Positions 36,758-45,886 of a DNA stretch of 64,000 bases are shown here, piece by piece (position 1 is the stretch's first letter; each line of letters starts with the position of its first letter). The stretch lies in the NCBI GenBank assembly GCA_018816865.1, contig JAHIUW010000007.1, forward strand, positions 62,001-126,000. Reading direction: 5' to 3'. A program made the translations under genes and the position numbers. The notes beneath the pieces are model-generated. The model was not told the origin of the DNA. It worked only from the letters and a program-made list of their open reading frames with translations, and searched no databases. Source of the stretch: Pseudomonadota bacterium. GTDB lineage: Bacteria > Desulfobacterota > Desulfovibrionia > Desulfovibrionales > Desulfovibrionaceae.

Positions 36758-37525
36758 GTGGAAATGATGCTGTCAGGGAACCGTTTGTCGCGACGAAGCC
36801 TTGCGGCGATGTTCTTTGTGCTGGCTTCTCTGTTGACGTCTGTGTTGGGACTGTCGGCAGGTGCGGAAGAATCCCTTCTCCAACGGGCGAAGTGGATCCC
36901 TGATGGCGATACGATTCTGCTTGAGTCGGGCCAATGGGTTCGGCTTCAGGGTATCGATGCGCCCGAAACCGGACACGACAATCAGCCCGGCCAGTATTAC
37001 GCCACTGAATCCGCTTCGACTTTGCGCGGCATGGTCACGGGAAAGCCACTGACCGTGGTCAGTCACGGCAAGGATCGGCATGGTCGGACCCTGGGTACCT
37101 GCCTGCTTGCCGATGGCACGGATGTGGCCGAGACCATGGTGCTGGAGGGCTGCGCGTTTTATTATCCCCACCCGGATCATGGTCAGGACCTGCATACTCG
37201 CCTGCTGGCGGCACAGCGCTGGGCCATGCGTCAGGGTAAAGGGTTTTGGCCGAGGATCCAGGCCCTTTCCGCCAAGCAGGGGCAGTGGGTGGGCAACCGC
37301 AGGTCCGGCAGGGCGTTCCCGCAGGATTCGCCAGATGCGCAGAGAATCAATGCTGTCAACCGCGTGGTCCTGATCAGCCTGTGGGACGTTTTCCTGCAGG
37401 GTTACAGTCCTGCCCGGGGAGCATCCCCCTGGCCCCTTGATGACCAGCGGTCAAGCCTTTCTTCGCAACCTGCGGATTCTCCTCGGAATCCCCATGAGGC
37501 TATCTTGCTGCGTGCGCAACTATGA
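36758..37525 (+). CDS. Secreted staphylococcal-nuclease-like protein
   Basis: The 255-residue product has an N-terminal hydrophobic signal (LAAMFFVLASLLTSVLGLSAGA) and an SNase domain (about residues 45-155). The residues equivalent to SNase catalytic Arg35, Glu43 and Arg87 are present in VRLQGIDAPET and DRHGRTLG, so it may be an active Ca-dependent nuclease in the periplasm or outside. The C-terminal 80 residues are unfamiliar. The start is uncertain: GTG at 36758 has AAAGG five bases upstream; ATG at 36764 is the alternative. Confidence 0.78.
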   Translation: MEMMLSGNRLSRRSLAAMFFVLASLLTSVLGLSAGAEESLLQRAKWIPDGDTILLESGQWVRLQGIDAPETGHDNQPGQYYATESASTLRGMVTGKPLTVVSHGKDRHGRTLGTCLLADGTDVAETMVLEGCAFYYPHPDHGQDLHTRLLAAQRWAMRQGKGFWPRIQALSAKQGQWVGNRRSGRAFPQDSPDAQRINAVNRVVLISLWDVFLQGYSPARGASPWPLDDQRSSLSSQPADSPRNPHEAILLRAQL

Positions 37526-37672
37526 GCTGGGAGTTGGCGTCAAATCACGCTTTTCAGACAATGCCACAGCTTTCTGGGCGTTGACTCCGTAGGTTGAATA
37601 ATCTACCTTGCGTGGACTTTTCTAGACCTATGAATTCCACTTGAATTTTCAACAATCAGGACGCTGACTATT

Positions 37673-39730
37673 ATGGAAACTCTACGCACGCTGCCCGGTG
37701 ATGACGTCCGTCAGATTCTGTGGCGCTATGCTGATCGCTTTGATCTGCAGATGGCCGTCCAGTCGGCCAGGGGCATTGCCCGTGGTATTGTGGCCAGACT
37801 TGTGGCCGATGGTGAACGCAACTCGCATGAGTGGACCGAGGGCAAGGCCGAGCTGCTGAAGGCCTTTGACGAATCCGGTCTGACCTCAATCTATATGGAT
37901 CCCTGCCAGGGCGGCTTCATCGAAGGTCCCAAGAATCTGGCCTTGTCCCTGGTGGCTTTGGAATTGGCCTGGGTGGACGCTGGTGCTGCCACCAGTTCCC
38001 TGGCCAGCTGCCTGGGCCTGGCCCCTATCCACGAGAAGGGCACTGACGATCAGCGCAATACCTATCTGGGCATGTGCTGCCCGCCTCAGCCTGGAGAGGA
38101 CCGCGTGATCAAGCGCGCGGCCTTTGCCTTGACTGAGCCGTTGCCCTACGTGGGTGTGGACACCGGTGTGCTGGGCGGCAAGATCCGCGTGGAGTCCTGG
38201 ACCGACGGGCAGGAGCCCATGCTCAAGGTGGAGAAGCGCGGTCGTTTCATCACCAATATGGACTTTGCCGACATCGTGACCGCCGCCGTGGAATCCGACG
38301 ACGAGCGCATCAAGGGCACCTGCATGGTCATCCTGGAGAACGGTGATCCCGGCATGTTCGACCGTGGCGCTCCGACCTTGAAGCTGGTGCACCAGCTGTC
38401 TTCCACTCGTGACCCCGTGATGAATCTCACCGTGCCCGCTTCGCGCATCATCGGTGGCTACACGGTCAAGGACGGGGTGATCATCCCCAAGTACAATCAC
38501 AGCGAGATCATCGCCTCCGTGTTCCACCGCACCCGCATCCCCGTGGGGCTTATGACCTCGGCCAAGCTCTTGTCCGCCATCGAGCCGGTGATCCGCTATC
38601 ACCGCCAGCGTTTCAGGGGTGGGAATGCCGAGCAGGGCAGTCCGCGTTTCGACCTGGGCTTGCAGCAGAAGGAAGATGCCCTGCATCGTCTGATCGACGT
38701 CTGGGCCGCCGGCGAGGCCGGTTGTTCCCTGGGCTTCGCTGCGGCGCGCCTGGCCGACGAATTCGATCCCATTGAGCGCGCCAAGGACATCTTGTTCGAG
38801 GAGCAGGGTCTTTCCGGGCGCAAGGGCCTGATGGCCCTGCGCACGAAGCAGGCCGAGGTGGAGGAATACATCGCCTTGAAATTTGCCCCCGAGGGCCAAG
38901 GCGACCCCAAGCGTCTGGCCGAGCTGGAATCCGACAACCTGGTCCTGTTCGCCTACATGGATGGCCTGGCGGGCGTGCTCAATCCGGGCACCAAGCTTTG
39001 GAACACCGGCGTTGGTTCGTCCATGATGCGCGAGGCCGTGGCCCTGGTGGGTGGTTACGGCATCACCGAGGACTGCCCGGGCTTCTTGTGCCAGAAGTGG
39101 ATGGACACCCAGTTGGAGGCTACCTACGAAGGGCCCGAGGCCGTGCAGCGCCGCCACCTGAGCCTGACCATGAGCAATCCGGTCTTCTTGGCGACCTTCA
39201 GGCAATGGATCGCTGAATTGCGGCGCATCCATGCCGCAGATTCCGGCGTAGGTGCCAATGTACTGGCTGCGGCCATGGAGCAGTGGCTGTGGACCCTGGA
39301 GTTCCTGCAAGGCGCCAAGGACCCCGACGGCCGCAAGCTCTATCACGGTCAACGCCAGGGTGTGACTTTCCCCCTGGCCGATGCCCTGGGTTGGCTGATC
39401 TCCTCCCGCTATCTGCTCAAGGACGTCCTGGTGCTTAAGGAACAGGCCCCGCAAAGCCCGTTGCTGGCCGATGGCGTGGAAGGGCTGACCAGCTTCTATG
39501 GCGACATGAGTTTTGTGCAGGCCGCCCGCGCCGCGGGCGAGTCCGCCCGGATTTGCGCCGAACTGGTGTTCGGGTACGGCAATGATGCCGGGTTCGAGGG
39601 CCAGGACGAGTTCGGCAGATTGCGCCTGGGTGTGGACATCAGCCTGGCCGGGGTGCGTCTGGCCAAGGACCGCGCGGCCAACGCCCTGACCGGCGTGATG
39701 ATCCCCGAGGCCCTTGATTATCCCATGTAA
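37673..39730 (+). CDS. Large acyl-CoA dehydrogenase-like protein
   Basis: FAD enzyme of 685 residues, much longer than the usual 380-residue acyl-CoA dehydrogenases. The FAD/substrate motif near residue 150 reads FALTEPLPYVGVD, where G-S-D is normal, and the second signature GGYGITEDCP is clear. The catalytic Glu of short/medium-chain enzymes is present as Glu486 in TYEGPEAVQRR. Residues from about 510 form a C-terminal helical extension as in very-long-chain or ACAD9-type enzymes. First gene of a four-gene module with FixC-, EtfB- and EtfA-like genes, so it should pass electrons to the flavoprotein. The substrate is unknown; no thiolase, hydratase or CoA ligase is near. Confidence 0.82.
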   Translation: METLRTLPGDDVRQILWRYADRFDLQMAVQSARGIARGIVARLVADGERNSHEWTEGKAELLKAFDESGLTSIYMDPCQGGFIEGPKNLALSLVALELAWVDAGAATSSLASCLGLAPIHEKGTDDQRNTYLGMCCPPQPGEDRVIKRAAFALTEPLPYVGVDTGVLGGKIRVESWTDGQEPMLKVEKRGRFITNMDFADIVTAAVESDDERIKGTCMVILENGDPGMFDRGAPTLKLVHQLSSTRDPVMNLTVPASRIIGGYTVKDGVIIPKYNHSEIIASVFHRTRIPVGLMTSAKLLSAIEPVIRYHRQRFRGGNAEQGSPRFDLGLQQKEDALHRLIDVWAAGEAGCSLGFAAARLADEFDPIERAKDILFEEQGLSGRKGLMALRTKQAEVEEYIALKFAPEGQGDPKRLAELESDNLVLFAYMDGLAGVLNPGTKLWNTGVGSSMMREAVALVGGYGITEDCPGFLCQKWMDTQLEATYEGPEAVQRRHLSLTMSNPVFLATFRQWIAELRRIHAADSGVGANVLAAAMEQWLWTLEFLQGAKDPDGRKLYHGQRQGVTFPLADALGWLISSRYLLKDVLVLKEQAPQSPLLADGVEGLTSFYGDMSFVQAARAAGESARICAELVFGYGNDAGFEGQDEFGRLRLGVDISLAGVRLAKDRAANALTGVMIPEALDYPM

Positions 39731-39735
39731 TGCAT

Positions 39736-39764
39736 CGGGCCGCCTCCTTTTTGGGGGCGGCCCG
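39736..39764 (+). terminator. Intra-module hairpin
   Basis: Perfect 9-base arms (CGGGCCGCC and GGCGGCCCG) with an 11-base loop between the dehydrogenase and the FixC-like gene. No T run follows, so full termination is unlikely; it may set relative expression. Confidence 0.5.
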
Positions 39765-39796
39765 TCCTCCACTCTTTCCTCGAAAAGCGAGACCCC

Positions 39797-41662
39797 ATGA
39801 GCGAGAATCAGACCCCAGAGCTTCCCCGCCAGAGCATGGAAGCGGACATCGTCTGCGTGGGCTTCGGCCCGGCCGTGGCGGGTTTCCTGACGACCCTGTC
39901 CCGAGGCCTGATGAACGAGGACGGTACGCCCGTGGCCGATTCCAAGGCCATGCCCGGGATGCCGCCCCAGGTCATCTGCTACGAACGTGCGGATGACATC
40001 GGCTTTGGCGTGTCCGGCGTGGTCACCAAGGGACGTGGCATCCGAGCCTCGTTCCCGGACCTGGATCTGTCGCAGATCCCCCTGGCCAGCGAGGTCACCG
40101 GGGAGAAGGTCGTCTACCTGCTGGACCCCCATGGTGCCAGCCGTAAGAGCGGCGTTCTGAAACTGGGCGAAAAGCTGATGCGCCTCTTGCCGCTGTGTGA
40201 CAAGTCCCTGCAGGCCTGCGAGCTGCCCTGGATCCCGCCGTTCCTGAAAAAGGAGCCCGGCATGGTGCTGTCCATGGGGCAGTTCTGCCAGTGGGCGGGT
40301 TATCAGGTCATGGGCTCGGGTCTGGCCCAGATCTGGCCGGGTACCCCCGTGGCCGAGCCGCTGTTCGAGGCCGGCCGGATGACGGGTGTGCGCCTGGCGG
40401 ACCAGGGCGTGAACAAGAAGGGCGAGCCCGAGGCGGGCTTCATGCCCGGCATGGACATCAAGGCGGCCCTGACCGTCCTTGGCGACGGCCCCGTCGGCCC
40501 TGTGAGCCAGGCCGTGGATCGCGAAAAGGGCCTGCCCCCGGGTCGGCACCAGCGCGACTACGCCGTGGGCATGAAGATGGTGGTCCAGTTGCCCGAGGGC
40601 TGCGATCTGAAACCCGGCACCGTGTTGCATACTCTGGGCTTCCCCGAGCCCGAGATTTTCGGTTTCATGTATGTCTATCCGGACATGTCGGCCTCACTTG
40701 GCATCTTCGTGCCTTCGTGGTTCGACAATCCGCTGCGCACCGCCTATCGCTATCTGCAGCATTGGATGATGCATCCCTACCTCTGGCGCTGGCTGGAGGG
40801 CGGCACTCTGCGTTCCTGGGGCGCCAAGACCCTGGGCGAGTCCGGCAAGCATGGCGAGCCCTTCCTGGCCGGGGACGGCTACGCGCGCATCGGCGAATGC
40901 TCCGGCTCCACCAACGTGCTCACTGGTTCGGGCGTTGACGAAGCCTGGACCACGGGTGTGCTGCTTGGCGAATCCGTGCTGGATCTGCTGCGCGAAGGCA
41001 GCGAGTTCAGCCGTGAGGACCTGGATCGGACCTACGTGGCCAGACGTCGTGCCTCCTGGCTGGAGTCCGAGGCCCTGGTGGCGGAGAAGTCCCGCGATGG
41101 GTTTCAGAGCAGCGTGGTCCAGGGCCTGATCGGCATGGCGCTGAGCGGATTGTCCGGCGGCAAGCTGAACCTGGGCGGGGCCATCAAGCGTCCCCACGAG
41201 CGCATTCCGAGCATCGAGGAGTATTACAAGGGCCGGATCAGCCCGACCGAGATCGCCGAGATCCGCGCGTCCTGCCAGGCCAAAGGCCAAGGGCTGCATG
41301 ACGCGGTCATGGATCGCCTGGGCTGGCCCGAGATCCCCCTGGACGGCCAACTGCTCATCTCGCACCAGGACGCGCTGCTCATGGGCGGCAAGGTCCAGGC
41401 CAATGCGGGCTACGCGGACCACGTGGTCTTCAAGGACCCGGCCGTGTGCGAGGCCTGCTTTGAGAAGATCTGCATTGAGGCCTGCTCCGGTCAGGCCATC
41501 GCCATGAACCCCGAGGGTGGCGTGCCCCTGTTCGATCGCGAAAAATGCGTGCATTGCGGGGCCTGCCTGTGGAACTGCTCCAAGGCCGACCCCAAGGACC
41601 CGGAGGCGACCAACGTCGCGTTCAGCGCCGGTTCCGGCGGTTTGCATTCGGCTGAAAACTAG
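39797..41662 (+). CDS. FixC/ETF-QO-like flavoprotein with FixX-like ferredoxin tail
   Basis: The 621-residue protein has an N-terminal FAD site (VGFGPAVAG, a variant of GxGPAG) near 17-25 and a geranylgeranyl-reductase/FixC-like body. The C-terminal ferredoxin-like tail has Cys551, 554, 559 and 563 in the FixX pattern, then Cys584, 587, 590 and 594 (CVHCGACLWNC). Eight cysteines could hold two [4Fe-4S] clusters, whereas classical ETF:quinone oxidoreductase holds one. It would take electrons from the EtfBA pair encoded next and pass them to menaquinone or another acceptor. No signal peptide. Which family branch it joins (ETF-QO or FixCX) is inference. Confidence 0.78.
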   Translation: MSENQTPELPRQSMEADIVCVGFGPAVAGFLTTLSRGLMNEDGTPVADSKAMPGMPPQVICYERADDIGFGVSGVVTKGRGIRASFPDLDLSQIPLASEVTGEKVVYLLDPHGASRKSGVLKLGEKLMRLLPLCDKSLQACELPWIPPFLKKEPGMVLSMGQFCQWAGYQVMGSGLAQIWPGTPVAEPLFEAGRMTGVRLADQGVNKKGEPEAGFMPGMDIKAALTVLGDGPVGPVSQAVDREKGLPPGRHQRDYAVGMKMVVQLPEGCDLKPGTVLHTLGFPEPEIFGFMYVYPDMSASLGIFVPSWFDNPLRTAYRYLQHWMMHPYLWRWLEGGTLRSWGAKTLGESGKHGEPFLAGDGYARIGECSGSTNVLTGSGVDEAWTTGVLLGESVLDLLREGSEFSREDLDRTYVARRRASWLESEALVAEKSRDGFQSSVVQGLIGMALSGLSGGKLNLGGAIKRPHERIPSIEEYYKGRISPTEIAEIRASCQAKGQGLHDAVMDRLGWPEIPLDGQLLISHQDALLMGGKVQANAGYADHVVFKDPAVCEACFEKICIEACSGQAIAMNPEGGVPLFDREKCVHCGACLWNCSKADPKDPEATNVAFSAGSGGLHSAEN

Positions 41663-41723
41663 ACATTTGAAGGCCTGTGGCGGCTGGTCCGCCGGTCCAT
41701 CACTGCGAAGATAAGGAGATTCT

Positions 41724-42527
41724 ATGAGCTACCATATCCTGGTCTGCGGGAGCATTGTCCCGGACCCGCTCCAGACCCTGGAACCCATGGACGGCCCGCA
41801 GGGACCGACCCTGAAGAACGAGATGATGCTGCCTGCCGTGCTCGACCCCTGGGCCGGACACGCCTTGTACGAGGCGGCCAATCTGGCCAAGAACGTGCCG
41901 GATTCCAAGGTCTGGCTGGTGAGCATCGGTCCCAAGGCCAAGTTGCAGCAGGTGATGATGAACATCGCCCAGAAGGTTCCCTTTGAGCTGGTGGTCCTGG
42001 ACGGTCCGGCCAGCGGCTTTGTCGAGGCCGCTGACGTCGCTGCCTCCCTGAAAACAGCCATTGATGGTATCGCCGGGCTGGACAAGGGCAAGATGTTGCT
42101 GTTCGGCGGCTGGCAGTCGGCCTCGCGCGGCACCGGTGCCGTGATGCAGATCCTGGGCGAGCTGTTGGGTGTGACCGAGCAGTTCCAGGGCGTGGACGAA
42201 TTTACTCCCGCAGCCGACGGCTCCTTCGAGGTCATCGAGCGCATCGAGGGTGGCAGCTACCTGCACAGCAAGTGTGCCGGTGCTCCGGCCGCGCTGGGCT
42301 GGGCCACGGGCAATCTGCCCGAGCCGCCCAACAACCCTCAGGTGGGCATGCAGAACATGCGTTTTGTGATGCCCGCATTGCAGCGGGCCCAGCCTGCCGC
42401 TGTGGGTGCCGAGGGCGTGACCTTCAAGAGCGTTGAGTTGCCCAAGGTGCGTCGTCAGACGCGCATCGTCAAGGATACTCCGGTCGAGGACATCGCCCGT
42501 GAGATCGTCGACTGGATCAAGAGCTAA
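41724..42527 (+). CDS. etfB: Divergent electron transfer flavoprotein beta subunit (EtfB/FixA-like)
   Basis: Partner of the following alpha subunit in a heterodimeric flavoprotein. The 267-residue product has an ETF-beta Rossmann-like layout (HILVCGSIVPDP; DPWAGHALYEAANLA; VWLVSIGPKA), matching the usual VKQVPD, NPYDE.A and VGP positions. The nucleotide-binding region differs: LLFGGWQSASRGTGAVMQILGELLG replaces the common GxxxxDGDTGQVG pattern, and the lNePRyp segment is not recognisable. AAGGAG precedes the ATG. Eleven bases separate it from etfA. Confidence 0.8.
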   Translation: MSYHILVCGSIVPDPLQTLEPMDGPQGPTLKNEMMLPAVLDPWAGHALYEAANLAKNVPDSKVWLVSIGPKAKLQQVMMNIAQKVPFELVVLDGPASGFVEAADVAASLKTAIDGIAGLDKGKMLLFGGWQSASRGTGAVMQILGELLGVTEQFQGVDEFTPAADGSFEVIERIEGGSYLHSKCAGAPAALGWATGNLPEPPNNPQVGMQNMRFVMPALQRAQPAAVGAEGVTFKSVELPKVRRQTRIVKDTPVEDIAREIVDWIKS

Positions 42528-42538
42528 GGGAGACCGAC

Positions 42539-43558
42539 ATGGATACGATTCTCTATCTTGCGCATACCGAGGCCGACGGCTCCCTGTCCAAGACCGCCAA
42601 GGAGGCCCTGTCTGCCGTGAAGGCCCTGGCCCAGGGATTAGGCGGCGGCTTTGCTGTCGGCTTGGTGGGCCGGAGCGTCCAGGCAGCCGCCGATTCCATC
42701 GCTGGATGTGGGGCCACGGGCTTCTTTGCCGTTCAGGGTGCCGATTATGACGTGTCGCGTTACGCCACTGATACCGCGGCCTGCACGGCCATCTGCAAAC
42801 AGGCCGCAGCCACCCTTGTGGTCGCTCCGGCCACGGCGCGTTTCTCGCGCTGCCTGCCAGGTGTCGCCGCACGCCTTGGCGGCCGTGTGGATACCCAATG
42901 CACCGGACTGGTCGTGGAGGGCGGCGAGATTGTGATCAACCGCTGGTACTATCGCCAGCGCATGGAGAGCCTCCAGACCCGCACCCAGCGGCCCTGGGTG
43001 ATCAGCGTGGCTCCCTGTTGTTTTCTGCCCGAAGAGGGCTGCGCGGGCAGTGCGGCCCTGACCGAGGTGGCCGTCCAGGTCGTGACCCGCACCGAGGTCG
43101 TGGGCGTCGAGGCCCCGTCCGCGGACGAGCAGACCATCCGCCCCGAGGCCGAGGTGTTGTTCGTGGCCGGAGCCGGCTGGACCAAGAAACAGGCCGACGG
43201 CACCACGCATATGAAGGAAGCCGAGCAGCATATTTTGGGTTTCCTGGATGGCACCAAGGCCTCTCTGGGGTCCTCCAAGTCCCTGGTGGACCTGTCGGGC
43301 GAGGGCGAGGACGTACTCTCTTTCATGACCCATCTGCACCAGGTGGGGCAGACCGGGGCCACCCCGCGCCACAAGAAAGGACTGGCCACCTGCTGTCACG
43401 GCGAGGAGCCGCATGTGGTGGGCTGGCGCTTCATTGCCGAGCGTCGCGCCGTGAACCTGGACGCGGGCTGCGGCTGGGCTCAGGGCAAGGCCGACGTGCT
43501 CTACGTGGCCGACGCCTTCGCGGTCATGACCAAGGTCAACGAGCTGCTGGGCAAGTAG
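42539..43558 (+). CDS. etfA: Divergent electron transfer flavoprotein alpha subunit (EtfA/FixB-like)
   Basis: FAD-carrying subunit, 339 residues. The C-terminal FAD domain keeps HQVGQTG (VGQTG at 269-273), but the usual GISGAIQH loop is replaced by a CCHGEEPHVVGW stretch and the IN.D..ApIF segment is only loosely similar (RRAVNLDAGCGWAQGKADVLYVADAFAV in outline). It may bind flavin differently or use other partners. There is no added ferredoxin domain. Located directly after etfB with AAGGGAG before the ATG. ETF identity is secure from the pairing; function is inference. Confidence 0.78.
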   Translation: MDTILYLAHTEADGSLSKTAKEALSAVKALAQGLGGGFAVGLVGRSVQAAADSIAGCGATGFFAVQGADYDVSRYATDTAACTAICKQAAATLVVAPATARFSRCLPGVAARLGGRVDTQCTGLVVEGGEIVINRWYYRQRMESLQTRTQRPWVISVAPCCFLPEEGCAGSAALTEVAVQVVTRTEVVGVEAPSADEQTIRPEAEVLFVAGAGWTKKQADGTTHMKEAEQHILGFLDGTKASLGSSKSLVDLSGEGEDVLSFMTHLHQVGQTGATPRHKKGLATCCHGEEPHVVGWRFIAERRAVNLDAGCGWAQGKADVLYVADAFAVMTKVNELLGK

Positions 43559-43583
43559 CCCGAACCAAGAGGTTGATTTTCGA

Positions 43584-43611
43584 GGCCCCGGTGGCATACG
43601 CTGCCGGGGCC
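43584..43611 (+). terminator. Hairpin after etfA
   Basis: Perfect 8-base arms (GGCCCCGG and CCGGGGCC) with a 12-base loop; no T run. A probable weak end to the flavoprotein module. Confidence 0.5.
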
Positions 43612-43651
43612 CCGTCAGTCTAGTCAGTGCAGTCATTGAAAAGGAGCACCC

Positions 43652-44338
43652 ATGGTCTTTCCTCTGGGTTCAGTGGTCAACGTGGCCGCCATCGTGGCGG
43701 GTGGGCTTATCGGTCTGGTGGCCGGCGGGCGTCTGCCCGAGCGGGTGCGCGCCATCGTCTTTACGGGGCTTGGGCTATGCGTGCTGGTCATCGGCATGCA
43801 GATGGCCCTGGTCACGAAAAATCCGCTGATCATGGTCTTCAGCGTGGTTCTGGGCTGCATCACGGGCGAGTTCCTGCGCCTGGAGGACCGGCTGACGGGC
43901 CTGGGCGACTGGCTCAAGGCCCGTTCCGGCTCCTCGGATGCGCGCTTCACCGATGGTTTCGTCACGGCCTCGGTGTTGTTCTGCATCGGGTCTATGGCCA
44001 TTCTCGGCTCGTTTGACGAGGGCCTGCGCGGTGACCACACCATCCTCTTCACCAAGTCCATCCTGGACGGGTTCGCCTCCGTGGCCTTTGCCGCCGCCCT
44101 GGGTGTGGGCGTCATTTTTTCCTGCATCCCGGTGTTCCTGTATCAGGCCGGGTTGACGGAACTGGCCACTGTGCTCCAGCCGTGGCTCTCCGAGGCCATG
44201 ATGACCGAACTCACGGCCACGGGGGGCGTGCTGATTCTTGGAATAGGTCTCAGCTTGTTGGAGCTTCGCCGCATCCCCTTGACCAACCTCTTGCCCGCTC
44301 TGTTCTTTGCGCCTCTTTTGGCTTGGATGGTGGGCTGA
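43652..44338 (+). CDS. DUF554 membrane protein
   Basis: A 228-residue polytopic inner-membrane protein with six or seven hydrophobic segments. The DUF554 pattern is visible: GSVVNVAAIVAGGLIGLVAG at the start, SVVLGCITGEFLRLEDRL, and CIGSMAILGSFDEGLRGDHTIL. The function of the family is not established; transport is assumed. GGAG precedes the ATG. A terminator follows closely, so it is either alone or last in the flavoprotein transcript. Confidence 0.85.
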   Translation: MVFPLGSVVNVAAIVAGGLIGLVAGGRLPERVRAIVFTGLGLCVLVIGMQMALVTKNPLIMVFSVVLGCITGEFLRLEDRLTGLGDWLKARSGSSDARFTDGFVTASVLFCIGSMAILGSFDEGLRGDHTILFTKSILDGFASVAFAAALGVGVIFSCIPVFLYQAGLTELATVLQPWLSEAMMTELTATGGVLILGIGLSLLELRRIPLTNLLPALFFAPLLAWMVG

Positions 44339-44381
44339 GGACGCGGCTCACTGAAATCAACTCGCTGGAATTACTCAGATA

Positions 44382-44415
44382 AAAGGCCGCCCCGTGTCTC
44401 GGGGGCGGCCTTTTT
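44382..44415. terminator. Terminator between convergent genes
   Basis: AAAGGCCGCCCC and GGGGCGGCCTTTTT around a short loop; the flanking A and T runs suit both the DUF554 gene and the convergent hydrolase gene. Confidence 0.88.
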
Positions 44416-44431
44416 GCGCAGTTGTCGATGC

Positions 44432-45775
44432 TCAATTCTTGTCGTTCAGACCCTTGAATTCGAAGACCTGCTTGGATTGGTACCGTCTGATGGTCATCTC
44501 GGTCAGCAGCGTGCGGTTGGCCCGGAACACGTCCTTGATTTGGTTCGCCTGGATCTTGATGCTGCCCAGGTCGCCGGGCACGAAGGTGCGATAGCCTACG
44601 TTGCCTTCTTTGGTGATTTCGGGCGAGGCATAGAGGCGGATGTCCACGTGGTCCTCCGGTTTGTCGATACGATCATGCAACTGAGTGCAATCCATGAAGA
44701 TACTACGATAGCTCTTGTCCTCCTCGTAAGGATGAACTTTGCAGAGGACCTCGCGGTGGAACTGCTCGGCAAAGCGGTTGGAGTCCGTGTCATGCTCATA
44801 GAATTGCAGGAAATAGTCGGGCACGGCGCGGTGGTATTGATCCCGCAGGCGGAACACGGTGTTCTGGAATCCGTGCTTGCTGTCGTCGTCCAGGTAGCGG
44901 GCCATCACACTGTCGGTGAGCACAGCCAACCGCGTCGTAAAGCCCTCGAACCGGTCGTCGTTGACGGTCAGGGCATCCTTGATCCAAAGAAAGGTGCTGT
45001 CATTGTTGAAGCGCTCGTCTTCCCCGATGATGCTGCCGTGATTTTCCCCGTCCATGACGCCAAACCCCGTTTGGCAGGTGCAGGGCCTGAGCTGCCATTG
45101 GGGCTGCTCGGGGTTCTCTGCGTAGTTCAGGATGAGGTTTGCAGTCTGGAGATTGGCGGTGGAGACGTACACCGTGCCGTCGCTGCCGTCGCGGTTGGCG
45201 ATGCTCCTGAATCCCGAGTATCCCGTGTTGCCCACCAGCACGGTGCACAGGATCTTCCCGGCCTCGAATTTCGTCTTTTCGGCGAAGAGATCGCGCAGGG
45301 CGAGGCTTGTACTGTAGGGGCTGGCCAGTTCCAGGCCCTTGAGGATGCGCTCCCCGGTTTGGAAGGGTTTGTCGCTTTTGAGGCCCTTGAACAGTCGCCC
45401 CAGAAAGGAATGCCCCTGGTGGGCCAGGGGGGAGCCGAAGTTGGCAGGGGCCAACATCAGCAGATGGTGGATCGGGCACTGGCCCGGAGCAAAATGGGTG
45501 TCCAGCCAGTCACGGACAACGAGACCACCGGTGCTGTGCACCACCATGTTCGTCGAGCGGGGCGTCATGGGCAGTTGTTTGTCCTTCCAGGCGCGCATCA
45601 TGGCCTCCACGATGTCGTGGAATTCCACATGATCGTCCATGGTGACGTAGTTGCCCAGGTGGATATCCGTGACCTGCTCGGCGATTCCTGCATCCTTCAG
45701 GAGTGTCCCAAGTGGTTTGAAGGACTCGAAGCTGTCGCTCCAGCCGTGCAGTATGACAAGTGGGAGGTTCGGCAT
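44432..45775 (-). CDS. Alpha/beta hydrolase (lipase-like) with novel C-terminal domain
   Basis: The 447-residue cytoplasmic protein has an oxyanion-hole motif LHGWSDS at 9-15 and a nucleophile elbow VVHSTGG with Ser81 (His in place of the first Gly). Asp199 in DGSDGTV and His246 in ENHGS would complete the triad, a lipase or acyltransferase-like spacing. Residues about 255-447 have no recognised domain; predicted strands (VDIRLYAS, GYRTFVPGDLGSIKIQ) suggest a beta-sandwich that could bind membrane or partner. No signal peptide. AAGGAGGGG precedes the ATG. The small membrane protein gene lies 111 bases upstream in the same direction, so the two may act together on lipid. Confidence 0.75.
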   Translation of the reverse strand: MPNLPLVILHGWSDSFESFKPLGTLLKDAGIAEQVTDIHLGNYVTMDDHVEFHDIVEAMMRAWKDKQLPMTPRSTNMVVHSTGGLVVRDWLDTHFAPGQCPIHHLLMLAPANFGSPLAHQGHSFLGRLFKGLKSDKPFQTGERILKGLELASPYSTSLALRDLFAEKTKFEAGKILCTVLVGNTGYSGFRSIANRDGSDGTVYVSTANLQTANLILNYAENPEQPQWQLRPCTCQTGFGVMDGENHGSIIGEDERFNNDSTFLWIKDALTVNDDRFEGFTTRLAVLTDSVMARYLDDDSKHGFQNTVFRLRDQYHRAVPDYFLQFYEHDTDSNRFAEQFHREVLCKVHPYEEDKSYRSIFMDCTQLHDRIDKPEDHVDIRLYASPEITKEGNVGYRTFVPGDLGSIKIQANQIKDVFRANRTLLTEMTIRRYQSKQVFEFKGLNDKN

Positions 45776-45886
45776 CTGCCCCTCCTTGTGCCTCCCTCTG
45801 GAGGGCTAACGGGATACGAGCCTGTTTGCGCCTTGCCGGATCAAGTGCCATGAGGACTCGTTTCTGGGTGCGCCAGGGCGCGGCCT

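Noticed and set aside
37886-40630. A 914-codon open frame on the minus strand opposite the acyl-CoA dehydrogenase
   Set aside because: Antisense shadow: crosses a real gene boundary and the intra-module hairpin; composition is His/Gly-rich; no start signals.
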